From: Comamonadaceae bacterium
GTDB lineage: Bacteria > Pseudomonadota > Gammaproteobacteria > Burkholderiales > Burkholderiaceae_C
Direction: 5' to 3'
Length of the DNA stretch: 6,719 bases
NCBI GenBank assembly: GCA_947454585.1
Contig: CANGML010000095.1
Coordinates: forward strand, 1-6,719
Shown here piece by piece: positions 1 through 5,784 of the stretch. The notes beneath the pieces are model-generated. The model had not been told where the DNA came from. It did no database searches and saw only the letters and a program-made list of their open reading frames with translations. A program made the translations under genes and the position numbers. Each line of letters starts with the position of its first letter. Position 1 is the stretch's first letter.

Positions 1-94
1 AGATGATGGCTTCGCGGTCTTCTTGCAAGGTCTGCACGATATTGCGACCTGGCGGATGGATAGGCATCATGAAGCTGCTGTATTTCATGGTCAT
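1..94 (-). CDS. LLM-class (luciferase-like) flavin-dependent monooxygenase, N-terminus only
   Basis: Only the first 31 codons are present; the gene continues past the left edge. The N-terminus reads MTMKYSSFMMPIHPPGRN and continues with a Leu-Gln-Glu-Asp-Arg-Glu-Ala stretch. A short first strand, then Met-Pro-x-His-Pro-Pro-Gly-Arg, then an acidic helix start is what I associate with bacterial luciferase-like monooxygenases of the limonene-monooxygenase/alkanal-monooxygenase type. Such enzymes use reduced FMN supplied by a separate reductase, and a flavin reductase gene lies 29 nt upstream. The ATG at 92-94 is preferred over the in-frame ATG at 86-88, because AAGGA (complement of 101-105) lies 6 nt before it. 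The family call is inferred from this short stretch and the neighbour; substrate unknown. Confidence 0.72.
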   Translation of the reverse strand, partial: MTMKYSSFMMPIHPPGRNIVQTLQEDREAII

Positions 95-100
95 ACGAAT

Positions 101-105
101 TCCTT
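101..105 (-). promoter_or_regulatory. Shine-Dalgarno of the LLM monooxygenase
   Basis: The minus strand reads AAGGA here, 6 nt before the ATG at 94. It would be 12 nt from the next in-frame ATG at 88, so it decides the start. Confidence 0.7.
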
Positions 106-123
106 AGGGATTAGATAAAAACG

Positions 124-642
124 TTAAGCGGCTTGAAGCTCGGCACTGGCCGATTGCGCGTACTTGCCTTGCACATAGAGCAAGGCAGTTTGTTCTTGGT
201 GTTGGTAAGCCTCGACCTGGCCCAGAAACAAAATGTGGTCTCCCACATCGAGGCGCTGGATGGTTCGGCATTCAAAGGTGGCGGCACAGCCTTCAATGAC
301 GGGCAGACCGGCCAACCCGAGTCGGTAATCGACGCCGTTGAACTTGTCGGGGATGGGGCTGGCGAACCGACGTGAGTACTCGATTTGTGCCAGCGACAAC
401 ACGTTGATGACAAAGCGACCGCAATCGTCGTAGGCCACTAAGTTGGGGGACGTTTTTTGCAAACTCCACAACACGATGGCGGGCTCGAGGGAGACCGAGC
501 TGAAGGAGTTGGCGGTCACGCCAACCAAGCGGTTGTCGGAAGCTTTGGTCGACACAACCGTGACGCCGGTGCCAAAACTGCCCAGCGCTTTTCGCAGGTC
601 TGAGCGGTCAAAAGTGGGGGTGGATGTTTGTTCGGTGTTCAT
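124..642 (-). CDS. Flavin reductase family protein (NAD(P)H:FMN reductase component)
   Basis: A 172-residue protein with the FMN-binding split-barrel fold of the flavin reductase family (RutF/HpaC-like). Family marks are FDRSDLRKALGSFGTGVTVV (residues 11-30), the flavin-contacting TANSFSSVSLEP (43-54), NLVAYDDCGRFVINVL (67-82) and GDHILFLGQV (134-143). Length is typical for a stand-alone reductase component. It should reduce free FMN or FAD with NAD(P)H and hand it to an oxygenase, most likely the LLM protein encoded 29 nt downstream. The ATG at 642 is the only plausible start: in-frame upstream codons reach a TAA at 652-654. No Shine-Dalgarno is visible, and a tandem palindromic repeat abuts the start codon, so initiation may be leaderless or unusual. 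Reductase function is well supported by the family; the partner is inferred from position. Confidence 0.9.
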   Translation of the reverse strand: MNTEQTSTPTFDRSDLRKALGSFGTGVTVVSTKASDNRLVGVTANSFSSVSLEPAIVLWSLQKTSPNLVAYDDCGRFVINVLSLAQIEYSRRFASPIPDKFNGVDYRLGLAGLPVIEGCAATFECRTIQRLDVGDHILFLGQVEAYQHQEQTALLYVQGKYAQSASAELQAA

Positions 643-666
643 GTGATCACTTTATTGTGATCACTT
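642..666 (-). repeat. Tandem 11-bp repeat AAGTGATCACA containing an 8-bp palindrome; candidate operator
   Basis: Read on the minus strand, AAGTGATCACA occurs at 666-656 and again at 652-642, separated by 3 nt (period 14). Each copy contains the perfect palindrome GTGATCAC (657-664 and 643-650), so the block is both a direct and an inverted repeat. The last base of the second copy is the A of the flavin reductase ATG. I saw no other GTGATCAC in the window. The form suggests two adjacent dimer sites for a repressor, possibly the TetR protein encoded just upstream. The protein that binds is inferred. Confidence 0.6.
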
Positions 667-678
667 GATCTAGAACAA
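649..678 (-). promoter_or_regulatory. Possible promoter for the flavin reductase / LLM monooxygenase pair
   Basis: On the minus strand TTGTTC (678-673) is followed after 18 nt by TAAAGT (654-649), a weak sigma-70-like pair. Such a promoter would start transcription at about the A of the ATG at 642. That would give a leaderless message and explain the missing Shine-Dalgarno. The element also lies within the repeat block, as a repressed promoter would. The match is modest; read-through from the upstream TetR gene is the alternative. Confidence 0.3.
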
Positions 679-1398
679 TCAGTGTTTTCCCTTGATTGGG
701 GTGCGGGCGCGACTCTTTGGGGCTGGCTTTGTCCCTAACATGACAGGCAGGACGGCCCGCGCACCTGCCATGAAGTGTTCGATGGTCATGCCGATCAAAT
801 CATCGAGGTCATCTTCAATCGGGACGTCAAAGATCCATTGGCGTTGGCCGAAATAGAACACGCGCGCGTTGATGCTCCACACCAGCTCAATTTCGCTGGT
901 GGTGAGAGGGATTTCCTCCACCGTGGGCAGGCCGAGCTCATGGCGAAGTTCAATCGCAATAGGCTTCAATATTCGCTCGCGCAAGATGTCTAGGTATTTG
1001 CGGTTGATGTCCTCACCGCGTAGGCCAGAGAACATAAAAATACGCACCCAATCCCGCGTCAGCGCGGCTTTGGCGTATTCGACGTAGTGACGTGTCAAGC
1101 GCTCTTCCAGCGGAATGCTGCGGTCGCGCACCACGCTTTCCCAAAACGGATTCCAGCGCCCGAGGTACACCTCTTCGTAGACCCGATTGATGAGCGCTTC
1201 TTTGTTGGGAAAATATTTGTACAACAGGGACTGCGTCACGCCTAGGCGCTTGGCCAGTTCGCGTGTGTCGCCGCCAAAGCCCACCTCGGCGAAAAAACGA
1301 ACAGCTTCGAGAGCGATGTGTTTTTCACGCTCTGCGCCGCTCAGACGGGTGGGGGTGGCTGCGATGCTCTTGGCAGCAGGGGCTTTCTTGGTCGCCAT
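679..1398 (-). CDS. TetR/AcrR-family transcriptional regulator
   Basis: A 239-residue protein with an N-terminal TetR helix-turn-helix. After a Lys/Ala/Pro-rich leader (residues 1-20), helix 1 contains ALEAVRFFAEVGF (29-41), then DTRELAKRLGVTQSLLYKYF (44-63) forms the HTH, followed by the typical N-K-E-A-L-I. The rest is a helical ligand-binding and dimerisation domain with no motif that names a ligand. The C-terminus is a basic tail rich in Lys, Arg and Pro. Its ATG is 6 nt after the stop of the Gfo/Idh gene with no clear Shine-Dalgarno, so translational coupling is likely. It lies between two palindromic candidate operators (642-666 and 2475-2501) and is probably the local regulator, usually a ligand-released repressor in this family. 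Which genes it controls is inferred. Confidence 0.92.
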   Translation of the reverse strand: MATKKAPAAKSIAATPTRLSGAEREKHIALEAVRFFAEVGFGGDTRELAKRLGVTQSLLYKYFPNKEALINRVYEEVYLGRWNPFWESVVRDRSIPLEERLTRHYVEYAKAALTRDWVRIFMFSGLRGEDINRKYLDILRERILKPIAIELRHELGLPTVEEIPLTTSEIELVWSINARVFYFGQRQWIFDVPIEDDLDDLIGMTIEHFMAGARAVLPVMLGTKPAPKSRARTPIKGKH

Positions 1399-1404
1399 TG
1401 AATT

Positions 1405-2457
1405 TTATAAATTGGGGGCTTGAACTTGGACTAAGTTGCGCGATTGCACCGAGGTCATGATGGCCTCAAGCGCCGCCACGTTGGCCAAAATTTCGTGGGT
1501 GGTCACCGGGTAGGGGGCGACGTGGCGAACGGCTTTGGCAAAAGCCTCTAAGTTGGCCAACACCGTCGGGTGGGGTTGGGCAAATCGGGTCTGAGGTGCT
1601 TGTCCGCGCAGGGTGGTGGTGATGTCCCAACCGGTGGGGTGTTCGGGGTGCGTGCGGTCTCGGATTTCAAGCCAGCCTTTGGAGCCATAGACGGCAAAGC
1701 GGCCTTCAAATGGCGTCGCCAAGATGGCACTGATCATGGCATTGGCGCCATTGGGAAAGCCCATCATGATGCCCAAGGTGTCGCCATTTTCGAAGTCTGA
1801 GCCGAGGGTGGCTAAGCGTGCCCACACGGATTCGCAAGGGCCTAGCAAGGCGATGCTCAGGTCGACCAAATGGATGCCGGTGGCGGTCAATGGCCCGACG
1901 GGCGCGTGCTTGTTGGAGAGGCGCCAGTTGTCTTTGGGCAGGGCAAAGAACTTGTCTTGGCTGAAGTTGGCTTCGATCTGCAGCACCTCGCCCAAGGTGC
2001 CGTCGGCAATGAGTTGGCGCATGGCGATGACTTCGGGTTCAAAGCGACGCTCATGGCCGATGCCCAGCACCAACTGCTTTGCTTCACACAGCGCCACGGC
2101 ACGCTTGGCATCCGCCAAAGTTAAGCACAGCGGTTTTTCACAAAAGATATGCAAGCCGGCATCAGCCGCAGCCACCATTTGTGCCGCATGTTGTTGATGG
2201 GGCGTGCACAAAATAATGGCTTCTAAGCCGCCTTGCTGCATCAGTTGATCAGGGGAGTCGCAGATGGCAACACCTGCCAGTACCGGGTCTGATGCCATGG
2301 CACTGCGTGCGTTGGCATCGACTTCAGCCACCGCGGCTAACTGCAGCCACGAGGAACTGGCAACTTGGCGCGCAATGGTCTTGCCCCACCATCCGTAACC
2401 GACGAGACCGACCTTCACAGGAGCGGTGGCATGTGTTGAATTCGCTGTTGCTGTCAC
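1405..2457 (-). CDS. Gfo/Idh/MocA-family NAD(P)-dependent oxidoreductase
   Basis: A 350-residue protein, a normal length for this two-domain family. The N-terminal Rossmann fold has GLVGYGWWG (residues 17-25), the dinucleotide loop. CTPHQQH (84-90) and the family mark EKP (107-109, Lys108 near the nicotinamide) follow. The C-terminal alpha/beta domain carries TGIHLVDL (193-200), with His196 in the catalytic His position. Four residues before it, where many members have Asp, this protein has Ala192. The start is GTG (2455-2457), supported by GGAG (complement of 2466-2469) 8 nt upstream; no better ATG exists before the Rossmann strand. It is the first gene of the leftward operon. Members act on sugars, inositols, hydroxy acids or aromatic diol intermediates, so the substrate is open. 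Confidence 0.9.
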   Translation of the reverse strand: MTATANSTHATAPVKVGLVGYGWWGKTIARQVASSSWLQLAAVAEVDANARSAMASDPVLAGVAICDSPDQLMQQGGLEAIILCTPHQQHAAQMVAAADAGLHIFCEKPLCLTLADAKRAVALCEAKQLVLGIGHERRFEPEVIAMRQLIADGTLGEVLQIEANFSQDKFFALPKDNWRLSNKHAPVGPLTATGIHLVDLSIALLGPCESVWARLATLGSDFENGDTLGIMMGFPNGANAMISAILATPFEGRFAVYGSKGWLEIRDRTHPEHPTGWDITTTLRGQAPQTRFAQPHPTVLANLEAFAKAVRHVAPYPVTTHEILANVAALEAIMTSVQSRNLVQVQAPNL

Positions 2458-2465
2458 AGTCGTGT

Positions 2466-2469
2466 CTCC
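2466..2469 (-). promoter_or_regulatory. Shine-Dalgarno for the GTG start of the Gfo/Idh gene
   Basis: The minus strand reads CGGAGA around GGAG, 8 nt before the GTG at 2457. It supports GTG as the true start codon. Confidence 0.65.
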
Positions 2470-2474
2470 GATAA

Positions 2475-2501
2475 GTTTTAGTTGTCTCTAAACTAGTTTA
2501 G
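2475..2501. promoter_or_regulatory. Candidate operator in the divergent promoter region: 14-bp perfect palindrome plus an extra half-site
   Basis: CTAAACTAGTTTAG at 2488-2501 is a perfect 14-bp palindrome. A third half-site, TTTAG at 2477-2481, pairs with CTAAA at 2488-2492 across 6 nt. The AT-rich block lies in the 68-bp gap between the divergent Gfo/Idh and dehydrogenase genes, so one bound dimer could control both directions. Size and symmetry suit a TetR-family dimer, and a TetR gene is in the leftward operon. No convincing -35/-10 pair could be fixed on either strand. The palindrome is seen; the binding protein is inferred. Confidence 0.6.
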
Positions 2502-2525
2502 CGTAATCCACACTTTGGAGATCAA

Positions 2526-3500
2526 ATGAGCACCAAGAAAACCGTCCTGCGTTCCGCCACCCAGTCCACCGAAAAAGCCAAGCCCGTTTTTGAGCGCGTG
2601 GGATTTTTGGGCTTGGGCATCATGGGCTCGGCCATGGCGGGTAACTTGATGAAAGCGGGCTTTGAGGTGCATGGGTTTGATCCCACCCCCAAGGCGCGAC
2701 AACATTTCAAAACCGCGGGAGGTCACGTCAGCAAAGACCCTGCTGAGTTGGCGCGTGCGGTTCAAGTGGTCATCTGTTCGCTGCCCAACGCGGCGGCATT
2801 GATGGAGACGGCGGGCATCTTGGCGCGCGTGGGTCGCAAAGGTTTGTTGGTGATCGAAACCAGCACGCTAGACATCCAAGACAAAGAAGCGGCGCGCGAC
2901 ATCATGGCCAATAAAGGCGTTGTCTTGTTGGATTGCCCCTTGTCAGGCACAGGCGCCCAAGCGGCGCGCAAAGACCTCACGGTCTATGCCAGCGGACCCA
3001 AAGCCGATATCCGTCGACTGGCCCCCGTGTTTGAAGGTTTCTCGAAGGCCCACTTTGATTTAGGCGCTTTTGGCAACGGCATGAAGATGAAGCTGATGGC
3101 CAATTTGTTGGTGGCCATTCACAACGTGTCCACGGCGGAAGCCCTGTTGCTCGGTGAGCGTTGGGGCATTTCGCCCAGCACGGCGGTCAAGGTGCTCAGC
3201 GATGGCGCGGGCGGCTCCCGCATGTTGCAGGTGCGCGGCCCGATGATGGAAAACGAAGGCTGGACCGAAGCCACCATGAAGGTCGCTGTGTGGCAAAAAG
3301 ACATGAAGCTCATTGCCCAAGCCTTGGTGGACACCCAAGTGCCCGCGCCTTTGTTCACCGCCACCATCCCGCTCTACAACGCGGCCATGGGCATGGGCCA
3401 CGAAAACAATGACACGGCAGCCGTGTTTGATGTGTTGCAACGCATGTCATCCTCCCTCAAAACACCGGCTGCGAAAAAGCGAGTCTTAAAAAAGAAGTAA
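2526..3500 (+). CDS. 3-hydroxyisobutyrate dehydrogenase-family NAD(P)-dependent oxidoreductase (copy 1)
   Basis: A 324-residue beta-hydroxyacid dehydrogenase (6-phosphogluconate dehydrogenase / GarR / MmsB superfamily). After a 24-residue basic leader comes the Rossmann loop VGFLGLGIMGSAMAGNLM (25-42), then VVICSLPN (81-88), the substrate loop DCPLSGTGAQA (136-146), and GNGMKMKLMAN (183-193) with catalytic Lys189 and Asn193. A KDM motif follows at 258-260. The usual S-G-G of the substrate loop is S-G-T-G here. The protein ends in a Lys-rich tail (316-324). GGAG at 2517-2520 lies 5 nt before the ATG. It leads the plus-strand operon, 30 nt ahead of the FAD hydroxylase. It likely oxidises or reduces a hydroxy acid or semialdehyde in the cluster's pathway; the substrate is unknown. 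It is a paralogue of the gene at 5785-6708. Confidence 0.9.
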   Translation: MSTKKTVLRSATQSTEKAKPVFERVGFLGLGIMGSAMAGNLMKAGFEVHGFDPTPKARQHFKTAGGHVSKDPAELARAVQVVICSLPNAAALMETAGILARVGRKGLLVIETSTLDIQDKEAARDIMANKGVVLLDCPLSGTGAQAARKDLTVYASGPKADIRRLAPVFEGFSKAHFDLGAFGNGMKMKLMANLLVAIHNVSTAEALLLGERWGISPSTAVKVLSDGAGGSRMLQVRGPMMENEGWTEATMKVAVWQKDMKLIAQALVDTQVPAPLFTATIPLYNAAMGMGHENNDTAAVFDVLQRMSSSLKTPAAKKRVLKKK

Positions 3501-3530
3501 ACCTTAGAACACTCCCAGTGAGATAAATAA

Positions 3531-4763
3531 ATGGCGCGCATTGTGGTGATCGGTGGTTCATTGGGTGGCTTGTTCGTGGCGAACATGCTGCACCGTGATG
3601 GCCATGAGGTTCAGGTGCTTGAGAAGGTCAAAGGGTCGATGAATGGCCGTGGCGCTGGCATCGTGTCACACGATGCCTTGGTCAAGTCGCTCGAACGTGC
3701 GGGTCTGGATGTGCAAGCGACGCTGGGCGTTGAAGTGCCGGGCCGTGTGTTGCTCGATCAGGCGGGCAAGTCGTTGATTGCTTTTGACATGCCCCAGGTG
3801 TTGACCTCTTGGAGTCGCTTGTACCAAATCTTACGTGCCGCGTTGCCCGCGGATTGCTACTTTCAAGGGGTGTCGGTCTCGCGTGTCGAAGAGCAGGGCG
3901 ACAGCGTTCAGGTGGTCTCAACGACCGATGGCCAAGAGACGATCTGGTCTGCCGATGTGGTGATCGCCAGCGATGGCATTCGCTCCAATATCAGGCAACA
4001 GTTTTTCCCACAGGTGCAGCCGCAATACGCGGGCTACATCGCTTGGCGCGGTGTCTGCGACGAATCATTGCTGTCGAAGTTGACGCAAACAACCTTGTTT
4101 GATTACTTTGGATTTTGTGTGCCGCCGGAGGAGCAAATCATTGGCTATCCCGTGGCCGGTTCAGACAACAACACCAGCCGGGGTCACCGTGCCTACAACT
4201 TTGTTTGGTACCGCCCGGCTGCTGGGGATGCATTGCAAGCCGTGCTCACCGACGCCGATGGTGTGCACTACCCGCAAGGGATTCCGCCCAACAAAGTGGC
4301 TTGGCAACAGTTGGCCCAGGTGCGTGAAGCGGCGCGTCGCTTGTTGTCGCCGCAGTTTGCAGAGATTCTCGAAAAAACCCCGCAGCCATTTTTGCAACCC
4401 ATTTTTGACCTGGTGTCGGACAGCTTGACAGTGGGACGCGTGGCCTTGATGGGCGACGCCGCCTTTGTGGCGCGCCCGCACATCGGCATGGGGGTGGCCA
4501 AAGCCTCTGAAGATGCGGTGGCCCTCGCCGATGCAATTCGTACCCACGGTGCCAACCCGCACGCCTTGGCCGTCTATGCCCAAAGTCGTCTGCCCGCAGG
4601 TCGTTCTGCGGTCCAACGTGCGCGTTGGTTGGGCAGCTACGTCAAGTCGCCCGATGGGCAGACCCCGCCGATGGCACAGCGCCAACACCAAGCCATCCAT
4701 GAAACGGCCATTGACCTAGGGCGTTACGGACATCAATCAGGATTTAAGGAAGACAACGCATGA
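3531..4763 (+). CDS. FAD-dependent monooxygenase, 2,6-dihydroxypyridine 3-monooxygenase-like
   Basis: A 410-residue single-component aromatic hydroxylase (PHBH-type fold). It has the FAD-binding IVVIGGSLGGLFVANML (residues 4-20) ending strand 2 at Glu31, then NGRGAGIV (38-45), the NAD(P)H/FAD motif VIASDGIRSNIR (144-155), and the GD motif ALMGDAAFVARPHIGMG (305-321), which contacts FAD ribityl. The middle domain has YAGYIAWRGV (166-175) and AYNFVWYRP (221-229), which I associate with 2,6-dihydroxypyridine 3-hydroxylase rather than with salicylate or p-hydroxybenzoate hydroxylases. It should insert one oxygen from O2 into an electron-rich ring using NAD(P)H. A weak AGTGAG lies 9 nt before the ATG. 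Its stop overlaps the next start (ATGA), so the two are translationally coupled. The exact substrate is not determined. Confidence 0.87.
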   Translation: MARIVVIGGSLGGLFVANMLHRDGHEVQVLEKVKGSMNGRGAGIVSHDALVKSLERAGLDVQATLGVEVPGRVLLDQAGKSLIAFDMPQVLTSWSRLYQILRAALPADCYFQGVSVSRVEEQGDSVQVVSTTDGQETIWSADVVIASDGIRSNIRQQFFPQVQPQYAGYIAWRGVCDESLLSKLTQTTLFDYFGFCVPPEEQIIGYPVAGSDNNTSRGHRAYNFVWYRPAAGDALQAVLTDADGVHYPQGIPPNKVAWQQLAQVREAARRLLSPQFAEILEKTPQPFLQPIFDLVSDSLTVGRVALMGDAAFVARPHIGMGVAKASEDAVALADAIRTHGANPHALAVYAQSRLPAGRSAVQRARWLGSYVKSPDGQTPPMAQRQHQAIHETAIDLGRYGHQSGFKEDNA

Positions 4764-5320
4764 ACCAAGACCGCTTACCCCCGCTGCCCGAGTCGCAATG
4801 GAGCGCCGCGCAGCGCGAAACCGCCGATGAAATTATCAAAGGCCCACGTGGCGGTTTGATCGAGCCGTTTATTCCATTGCTCCGAAGCCCCGAGTTGTGC
4901 ACCCACGCGCAGCGCATGGGCGAGTATTTGCGTTACCGCAGTGCGATTGGCTTGCGCCTGTCAGAGTTGGCTATTTTGGTGACCGCACGCCACTGGTCAC
5001 AAGAAGTCGAGTGGGCGATTCATGCGCCGATTGCGATTCGTGAAGGGGTCAGCGACGCCATTGTTCACGCGATTGGGCTCAACCAAGCGCCGCCCTTCGT
5101 GCAAGCCGATGAGCAACTCGTTTACGACTTCTCAGTGCAATCCTTGGTCGACAAACGGGTGAGCGATGACACTTGGACCAAGGCCTTGGCGCTGTTGGGT
5201 GAACAAGGCGCTGTGGACTTGATGGGGATCGTGGGTTACTACACCATGCTGTCTGTGGTGATGAACGCGTCGCGCACCCCAGCACCCGCAGGTGCCAAGA
5301 TGCCGTTGCCGCCACTCTAA
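4760..5320 (+). CDS. Carboxymuconolactone decarboxylase (CMD/AhpD-like) family protein
   Basis: A 186-residue all-helical protein of the CMD family. Family signs are the N-terminal helix after a Pro-rich start, PFIPLLRSPELCTHAQRMGE (36-55), and the core helix pair ELAILVTARHWSQEVEWAIH (69-88), which ends in the conserved His88. The CxxCxxxH of AhpD-type peroxidase members is absent: the two Cys positions are Gln81 and Glu84. It is therefore not a thiol peroxidase and fits the decarboxylase-like or uncharacterised branch. The start overlaps the hydroxylase stop by 4 nt, with AAGGA at 4746-4750 as Shine-Dalgarno. Tight coupling to a ring hydroxylase suggests it acts on a downstream product of that reaction, for example a lactone or dicarboxylate; this is inference. 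Confidence 0.85.
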   Translation: MNQDRLPPLPESQWSAAQRETADEIIKGPRGGLIEPFIPLLRSPELCTHAQRMGEYLRYRSAIGLRLSELAILVTARHWSQEVEWAIHAPIAIREGVSDAIVHAIGLNQAPPFVQADEQLVYDFSVQSLVDKRVSDDTWTKALALLGEQGAVDLMGIVGYYTMLSVVMNASRTPAPAGAKMPLPPL

Positions 5321-5322
5321 GA

Positions 5323-5748
5323 TCAATCGGTCTTGAGGCCTGCCGCGCGCACGCCTGCGGCGCAGATGATTTCATCTTCATCGCCTGTGCCACCGCTGGC
5401 GCCGACCGCACCCAGGATGTGACCTTGGCTGTCTTTGATCAACACGGCGCCGGGTTGAGGCAAGAACTTGCCTTCCGCTGTCGCGGCGAGCGTGACAAAG
5501 AAGTTGGGGTTGTCTTTGGCGCGCTCTGCCAACACGCGGCTGGATGCGCCCATGCCGACCGCGCCCCAGGCTTTGCCGCGGGCGATGTCAAAACGGAACA
5601 TGCTGGCGCCGTCTTCACGGGCGAAGGCCACCAATTGACCGGAAGCGTCCAACACGGCCACGCCCATGGGTTTGTAGTGGGCGGCGCGTGCGGCTTTGCA
5701 GGCTTCTTGAATGATGTGGTTGGCTTGGTCGAGGGTGAGGTGGCTCAA
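5323..5748 (-). CDS. GlcG/HbpS (DUF336) family protein, often called heme-binding protein
   Basis: A 141-residue protein from a TTG start at 5746-5748. It begins SHLTLDQANHIIQEACKAAR, followed by PMGVAVLDASGQLVAFARED, DIARGKAW, and the C-terminal family mark SGGTGDEDE (118-126) with Cys and Ala-rich helix after it. A longer version could start at another TTG (5758-5760), but GGAG (complement of 5755-5758) overlaps that codon and lies 6 nt before the TTG at 5748, so the inner start is preferred. HbpS binds heme in Streptomyces, but many members sit in catabolic operons without a tested role, so the heme label is weak here. The gene follows the second dehydrogenase by 36 nt. It ends 2 nt from the convergent CMD-family stop. 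Confidence 0.88.
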   Translation of the reverse strand: MSHLTLDQANHIIQEACKAARAAHYKPMGVAVLDASGQLVAFAREDGASMFRFDIARGKAWGAVGMGASSRVLAERAKDNPNFFVTLAATAEGKFLPQPGAVLIKDSQGHILGAVGASGGTGDEDEIICAAGVRAAGLKTD

Positions 5749-5754
5749 AATAGT

Positions 5755-5758
5755 CTCC
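5755..5758 (-). promoter_or_regulatory. Shine-Dalgarno fixing the TTG start of the DUF336 gene
   Basis: The minus strand reads GGAG 6 nt before TTG 5748. The site overlaps the alternative upstream TTG at 5760, which has no site of its own in front of it. Confidence 0.65.
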
Positions 5759-5784
5759 AAAAAAATCAGGGGTTGAAATGAACG

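Noticed and set aside
642..666. CRP or FNR binding site for the GTGATCAC block
   Set aside because: The spacing does not match TGTGA-N6-TCACA or TTGAT-N4-ATCAA.
1724..2197. 157-codon open frame on the plus strand opposite the Gfo/Idh gene
   Set aside because: Antisense to a complete conserved enzyme; the composition looks like a frame shadow.
3060..3440. 126-codon open frame on the minus strand opposite the first dehydrogenase
   Set aside because: His/Gly-rich antisense translation with no family signature.
4161..4700. 179-codon open frame on the minus strand opposite the FAD hydroxylase
   Set aside because: It lies wholly antisense to a gene with clear motifs, its translation is rich in Arg, Gly and His with no domain pattern, and GC-rich codon use produces such frames.
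5319..5334. Short stem AAGATC-AATC-GGTCTT as a possible terminator at the convergent junction
   Set aside because: Only six pairs including one G-U, no T-run on either side, and it overlaps both coding ends.
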